A stretch of DNA of 64,000 bases, from positions 1-64,000 of the forward strand of contig BROI01000006.1 in NCBI GenBank assembly GCA_027923505.1, written 5' to 3'. Each line of letters begins with the position of its first letter. The stretch's first letter is position 1. Under the pieces are notes generated by a model, which had not been told where the DNA came from, searched no databases, and was given only the letters and a program-made list of their open reading frames with translations. The stretch is from Mayamaea pseudoterrestris. Its lineage: Eukaryota > Bacillariophyta > Bacillariophyceae > Sellaphorales > Sellaphoraceae. This document shows, piece after piece, positions 59,646 to 64,000 of the stretch. A program made the translations under genes and the position numbers.

Positions 59646-62600
59646 TTATTGACTTAAATTTCCGGTAGCGGTCACTTGCGTGTGCAACGCACCAGCTTCG
59701 CGATGCGCTTGCTCCAGCGATAACTGTTGCTGCGACTGAAGGGATGCCATGAAGCGAGCCTTTAAGCCTTCATCGCCGCTCAAGGTCTCTTGAAGGCGAT
59801 GCAACGTTCCAGCGGCGCTTTGCTGCAAGACTTGATCCGTCGGGTAGTTGGCGAGGCACCACTCTAGCATTTGATAACAGTTGGGCGTCCACAACAGGTC
59901 ATTGTGATAGTCTTGGGTCAATGAAAGGTTGTGGAGCACGAGACATGCCCGGTTCAAAATTGCTTCGCTCGCGCAAAAGTTCTTCATCGACTGTACCACC
60001 AGTTGAACAATCATGCCGACATTCTCGTCCAGAATGTCTCTCTCCGAAGAATCCTCGGCGGAACTGTTTTCTCGCTCAGTGCCTTCGTCTTGGTCGAGGC
60101 TCACTGATGGAATGACAAGGTTCACTAACGCAAAGATGGCGCGGAACTGCACTTCGGCGTTGAAAGGATGCGTCTGCATGGCAGCTGCCGTCACTTCAAT
60201 GGCACCGAGACGAACAAGCATCTCCTTCTGCGCCGGCGCCAAAGCAACATTCACCAACGACCAGCAACTCATAGCTTGGAGCGCGCCATTGTCACGGAAC
60301 CGACGCATCGAATCTAGCAACACTGCAATACCGTTTCGACCGCTTTCGGCACCGCCGTTTTCGATGCTGAAAATGCCCGACGCGTTGACCATGGATGTGT
60401 GAAACAGCATGCCTTCTCGGCCGCCAAGAGGACGGGCAAGCAAAACTATAGTATGACAGGCTGCCGTGTGCAGCTCGGAACTGTCGGGAAACATGACCAT
60501 GGCGCGGAAAATGATATCCGTCAGACCAGCGCGCTGGGCAGTAATGCGCTGCTGCTCATCATCTAATAGTGACGGAAGAACTTTCATGCACATGGTTTGG
60601 ATGCCTTCCACGTCCGAGAATGCCACCATCCAATTGACAATTGAGTAAATGGCGCATGACCATGGTAATTCAACAGCAGTTCCCGCTGTACCGTCCATTG
60701 TTGGCCCGAGCATGCGCTGCGTCAGCATTGAGTGTCCGTAGGTAACCTTTTTCTTCTTCTTGCTAGTCTTGTCAGCGTCATTGCGGCGGCGCTTACGAGA
60801 ATGCATCACTATTTGGTCACATGTATCGCCGTCAGCATCATGATCCAAACTTCGATGATGCGACTTGTGCGAAGCCTTGGTCCGGCGGCGAGCAATCTTA
60901 CTCAAGCCTTCCACCTGCAGCAACTGCTGGTCGTGGTCAGACAAGCTATTATCCGACACGGCAATGCCCCGGGCGCGGGCAAGAAACTCCTTGAGATTCT
61001 GATTCGTCTCAATATTCTTAAAGGTTGCTGGACCAGATCCGTAGTCAATGACCGAAGGCGGTCGTCCATTGACAGCGTCGTCCTTGATGCGCGTCAAGTA
61101 CTTCATGCAGCGCACAAAGCTCGTATACAAAAGCCTGTGCTTGCCAAAGGTGACACGAAGTTCCGTCTCGACATTGGCCGACAGGTCGGAATCGTCGCTG
61201 CTGTCATTGCCATTGCCGTGGACTTGAGCCTTGAATGGTTCCAAGAGGCAAAGGACACGCCACAGCTCAGGCTGGCGTGTAAAGCTAAACAGCCAGTCCT
61301 TGGACAAGGGCATGGTAAGGACTTCCAAAATGTTGGGAGGTTCCAGAAAGGTTAACACATGCGCCATGATATCACCGCCGACGCAAAGAAGGGGTGACTT
61401 GCCGTCCATGAGACCGTTACTGGATGACTTTGATAATGTAACCTTGTTGTCAGTGACAGCCGCAACTTGATACTGCAGCGACGGGTCCGAGACTTGGAGT
61501 GGCACGGGCGGCCACGGAGCAGCATATGCAAACGCTTCATCTTCACTCGAAACGGAAGGAGACCTTGATGTTGGCGGCGACGGCGCAAAGGCCGCCATGA
61601 AGCTTTCCGTCATTTCATTGTCGGATGAACTTGATCCAAAGTCAGCGATATCCGATGACACGCCAGAGTCTTGCTTCTTGGCCAGTAGCATGGGACGCTT
61701 GGGGTCGCTGGTAGATCTTGTGGTTGCATCCTTGACGTTGCTTAAATGTCTCGCCTTTTTACTTTTGCGCAAGCTGTCGTCCGACGACGAACATGATCCG
61801 CCGTTGTTGTCTTCATCGTTGGCCGAGGCTGACCCGGCGTAGCCGCCTTCCGTGCCACTCCCCGAGGAGCTGCCATTGTCGGTGGACGCAGTCGAAAGTC
61901 TCTTGGTATTTGCAGTCAATGATTTTTGCTGGACTTGTGACTCTTGCATTGACGCACATACAGACGTCTTGACGGTAATGCTGTTGAGCGGCTTGCTGTG
62001 CTGCTTGCGGTGGCGATCCGTTGTCGTTGTAGTTGTCGACGTTCGCTTGGCCTGCATGATTCGTTGCATGGTCATGCGAATCGTTTCCAGTGCGGGTTCC
62101 TTGCCCGGCTCGACTAGCTCCTTGATTTCCCGACGAAAATCGGATCCACCCGAGTAAACATCAAACTCCAAGCAAGGTTCGTTGGAGAGGGAGGCGACCA
62201 CGGCGTGGTGATGATGAGTGCTGGAGGAAACGTGCTCCGCGGCGCGGTCTGCCCGTGACTTGCGACATGACCGACTACCGGAAGCTCCTTGCGCTCGATG
62301 TCTATGGCTGCTTGCTTCTGGCCACTTTGATACTTGCTGAACGTTCAAGGATGATGCATCGTCGTGATGATTCGAATCCGAGTTTGAAGTGGTGGTTGAT
62401 CCAGTCACGGCCACGACGGAAGCATTCTGCTCCATGTCGCAACTGCTGCTTCCGTCGTTGTTGCTGCTACTAAACGCGTTATCAGTCACCTCTTGATCCT
62501 TCAGCTTTTGCTCGCGCATATTTCCGGCAATGTTTGCCAGGGAACATGATAGTGCATCCGCAATGGCCGCGTCGGAACAAGAGTACGATTCGTTTGTTGA

Positions 62601-62771
62601 TGCTGCTTTGCTGCTCGTTTCGGCAGACGAAACCGTCACTGCCGCACTGTCACGTTCCCATAGTGATTGCGAGTTGACGTTTACTGGTGCGCATGAGGCG
62701 TCAAGATGGACTTGTTCATCCTCTGCCGCCAATTGCGAAACCAATCGTTGCACGCTTTGTTCGTCCATCAT
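59646..62771 (-). CDS. F-box-like and armadillo-repeat nuclear protein
   Basis: A single exon; from ATG 62771 the product has 1,041 residues. The first 450 are low-complexity, Ser/Asp/Asn-rich and likely disordered. An F-box-like segment at about 460-515 reads GGDIMAHVLTFLEPPNILEV and PELWRVLCLLEPF. A basic cluster near 657-678 (SRKRRRN, KKKKK) could be a nuclear signal. From about 697 to 1,035 helical repeats with an armadillo/HEAT look appear, such as SIVNWMVAFSDVEGIQTMC, HTAACHTIVLLARPLGG, LQAMSCWSLVNVALA and FRAIFALVNLVIP. A substrate adaptor of an SCF-type ubiquitin ligase is one idea. No ortholog name can be given from the sequence alone. Confidence 0.72.
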   Translation of the reverse strand: MMDEQSVQRLVSQLAAEDEQVHLDASCAPVNVNSQSLWERDSAAVTVSSAETSSKAASTNESYSCSDAAIADALSCSLANIAGNMREQKLKDQEVTDNAFSSSNNDGSSSCDMEQNASVVAVTGSTTTSNSDSNHHDDASSLNVQQVSKWPEASSHRHRAQGASGSRSCRKSRADRAAEHVSSSTHHHHAVVASLSNEPCLEFDVYSGGSDFRREIKELVEPGKEPALETIRMTMQRIMQAKRTSTTTTTTDRHRKQHSKPLNSITVKTSVCASMQESQVQQKSLTANTKRLSTASTDNGSSSGSGTEGGYAGSASANDEDNNGGSCSSSDDSLRKSKKARHLSNVKDATTRSTSDPKRPMLLAKKQDSGVSSDIADFGSSSSDNEMTESFMAAFAPSPPTSRSPSVSSEDEAFAYAAPWPPVPLQVSDPSLQYQVAAVTDNKVTLSKSSSNGLMDGKSPLLCVGGDIMAHVLTFLEPPNILEVLTMPLSKDWLFSFTRQPELWRVLCLLEPFKAQVHGNGNDSSDDSDLSANVETELRVTFGKHRLLYTSFVRCMKYLTRIKDDAVNGRPPSVIDYGSGPATFKNIETNQNLKEFLARARGIAVSDNSLSDHDQQLLQVEGLSKIARRRTKASHKSHHRSLDHDADGDTCDQIVMHSRKRRRNDADKTSKKKKKVTYGHSMLTQRMLGPTMDGTAGTAVELPWSCAIYSIVNWMVAFSDVEGIQTMCMKVLPSLLDDEQQRITAQRAGLTDIIFRAMVMFPDSSELHTAACHTIVLLARPLGGREGMLFHTSMVNASGIFSIENGGAESGRNGIAVLLDSMRRFRDNGALQAMSCWSLVNVALAPAQKEMLVRLGAIEVTAAAMQTHPFNAEVQFRAIFALVNLVIPSVSLDQDEGTERENSSAEDSSERDILDENVGMIVQLVVQSMKNFCASEAILNRACLVLHNLSLTQDYHNDLLWTPNCYQMLEWCLANYPTDQVLQQSAAGTLHRLQETLSGDEGLKARFMASLQSQQQLSLEQAHREAGALHTQVTATGNLSQ

Positions 62772-63626
62772 GTATATGGAGCCTCTGGTTTGTATGATTG
62801 CTTTGATCAGCAACAAGTAGCTCTGCAGGTTGTCTTTCGCTGTATAAAGTATGATTGCTTGTTCTTATAATCAATCTTGGTTTGTAATTTTTATGCGCAG
62901 AGGGACAATACCCATCAATCGAATCGTCGGCAGATGCTCCGGAGTCCCATGGTGTGCAAATCATGTCACGCGACGGAAATGGAAGAGCCGCCTGTCGACA
63001 GCTGCTGCATCTTGGTCCATGGACTTCCTCAATGGGCAATAGCGGAAGGTAACAGATGGCTATCACAAGCCGGAAAAATGAATCATGAATGTATTGCCCC
63101 TAAACGTCACTCGTTTTCGGTGCCTTCTGTTGTTGAAAATAATTGCGCCGAGGCTATAGCAAGGAAACGAGCGAACGAAGCACAGATGGATCGGAACCCT
63201 TGGAACCGCAGATGGAAAAATGTCATTATGACTATCTGGCGCAATGTACTCCAGGTTCGGCGCGTCACAGACGCACGAGGGCTGTTGGTTGCTAAGCGTG
63301 AGCTAGCAATACAGTGCCAACGAACATTAGTTATTCGAGCGTGATGCAACTGGAGACTGCATCTACTTGATTTGGCATTGCTAGCCAGCGGAGTGAATAG
63401 GTGCACTTACTTCTTAGTAAACGTGACACCTGTTGTAAGCCTTCGACAAACTACAAAGGACACAGTGCGACGGAAAGGAATGTGCTACTTGTAGTGCATA
63501 CCTCCCAGAAACTGAGCTGTGAAAGTACAACTTTAATTAATAACACTTACATATAACAACTTGTTCAGCCACGTCTTAACATTGATTGGGGTTTTCACGC
63601 ACAGGGTCGTCAACATACAAAATCGT
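62772..63626. other. spacer with an unsupported 155-codon frame
   Basis: This is the promoter side of the F-box/armadillo gene and the 3' flank of the last gene. A plus-strand frame is listed separately. No other feature is evident. Confidence 0.4.
62877..63344 (+). CDS. uncharacterised short ORF
   Basis: A 155-residue frame begins about 105 bp from the divergent F-box/armadillo gene. It contains a few Cys/His residues (VCKSCHATEMEEPP, DSCCILVHG), not arranged as a standard zinc finger, and a basic C-terminal half (NPWNRRWKNVIMTIWRNVL). Overlapping frames exist on the opposite strand. I do not recognise it; it may be a small real gene or chance. Confidence 0.25.
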   Translation: MVCNFYAQRDNTHQSNRRQMLRSPMVCKSCHATEMEEPPVDSCCILVHGLPQWAIAEGNRWLSQAGKMNHECIAPKRHSFSVPSVVENNCAEAIARKRANEAQMDRNPWNRRWKNVIMTIWRNVLQVRRVTDARGLLVAKRELAIQCQRTLVIRA

Positions 63627-63993
63627 CTACTTTGAAACCTTGCGCTTCGACCGTGTGGCGGGCCCAGTCTTGGTGTTCATCGCCTCCATTAACTTGTCAT
63701 GTACAACATTTTTAATCAAATCCAAGTTATTTCCTTTGACCATGTCCCATGCAGCTTGAAAGAGCGGATCGCATACCGCCGCTTGCGGTCTTGTTGTTTT
63801 CGGCGCTCGACGGTAAATGTAAGCCATGTGGCCTTCCTTCGACCCATGCATTGACGTTGGCAACCGCGTCAAAAGTTCCAAGTCAAAGTCCCAGTCGGTA
63901 ATCATGTGTCGTGGTCCGCTGTAGCAAATCATGTATTGAGAGGAACTGTCGTTCCACATGTCCGACAAGTGACCCCATAGTCCTGGTGGGAAA
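63627..63993 (-). CDS. 3' part of an unknown gene, cut by the window edge
   Basis: A minus-strand frame runs from the window edge to a stop at 63627. A CTTTCAG at 63994-64000 looks like a splice acceptor, making this the last exon, with residues FPPGLWGHLSDMWND at its start. The product has about 120 visible residues, including HMITDWDFDLELLTRLP and AYIYRRAPKTTRP, and ends with a basic tail (TRSKRKVSK). No family is recognised. The 5' exons lie outside the window. Confidence 0.55.
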
Positions 63994-64000
63994 CTGAAAG

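Noticed and set aside
1-64000. CRISPR array, bacterial operon or prophage
   Set aside because: The DNA has spliceosomal introns and eukaryotic genes; the only tandem repeat has no spacers of unique sequence.

Overview
The window is nuclear DNA from a eukaryote with a compact, intron-poor genome, most likely a photosynthetic stramenopile (a diatom or a close relative). Four things point there. (1) Spliceosomal introns are short (68-283 bp) with GTAAGT/GTATGT-type donors and CAG acceptors. (2) Several plastid-type proteins (DnaG primase, fructose-1,6-bisphosphatase, NAD-dependent glycerol-3-phosphate dehydrogenase, YidD, a DUF1517 protein) begin with an ER-type signal peptide, often followed by an aromatic residue as in the ASAFAP motif of red-derived secondary plastids. 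(3) The retrotransposon relic resembles the CoDi Copia lineages described in diatoms. (4) One cyclin resembles the expanded diatom cyclin group. All family names come from reading motifs, not from database searches.

Layout. 1-5.5 kb is gene-poor: a 42-43 bp minisatellite at 2795-3124 and probable decayed sequence. 5.5-9.1 kb holds a PAM2-motif protein, a GDP-fucose transporter and SEC61 gamma. 9.4-12.4 kb is a broken Copia element without LTRs or RNase H. 12.9-23 kb carries a large GNAT-LysM-LysM-HMG-AT-hook protein, a Maf nucleotide pyrophosphatase, an EngB GTPase, a CAP-domain protein, a DUF4168 protein, ribosomal protein L27 and a two-TM protein. 23-32 kb has bacterial-type primase, a signal-bearing proteasome-alpha-like protein, PWP1 and plastid FBPase. 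32-44 kb has a 1,603-aa coiled-coil protein whose 3' end is partly duplicated, a DUF1517 protein, NDUFA9, a vacuolar sorting receptor and a cyclin. 44-57 kb has a patatin-like protein, GpsA, YidD, a Whirly-like protein, a SET methyltransferase, a PDK/BCKDK-type kinase and a CSB/Rad26 remodeller. 57-64 kb has a secreted BspA/DUF285 protein built from exon-sized repeats, a bromodomain protein, an F-box/armadillo protein and an edge-truncated gene.

The genes do not form one pathway. Recurrent themes are organelle biogenesis (DnaG, EngB, YidD, Whirly-like, FBPase, GpsA, NDUFA9, kinase), the secretory system (SEC61 gamma, GDP-fucose transporter, VSR, DUF285) and chromatin/DNA (GNAT-LysM-HMG, bromodomain, CSB). 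From about 37 to 57 kb nearly all neighbours are divergent or convergent, with spacers of about 85-550 bp. Points most worth attention: the GNAT-LysM-HMG architecture, the proteasome-alpha-like protein with a signal sequence, the Whirly-like protein outside green plants, the UBZ4-like finger in CSB, the exon-per-repeat DUF285 gene and the CRE-containing minisatellite.
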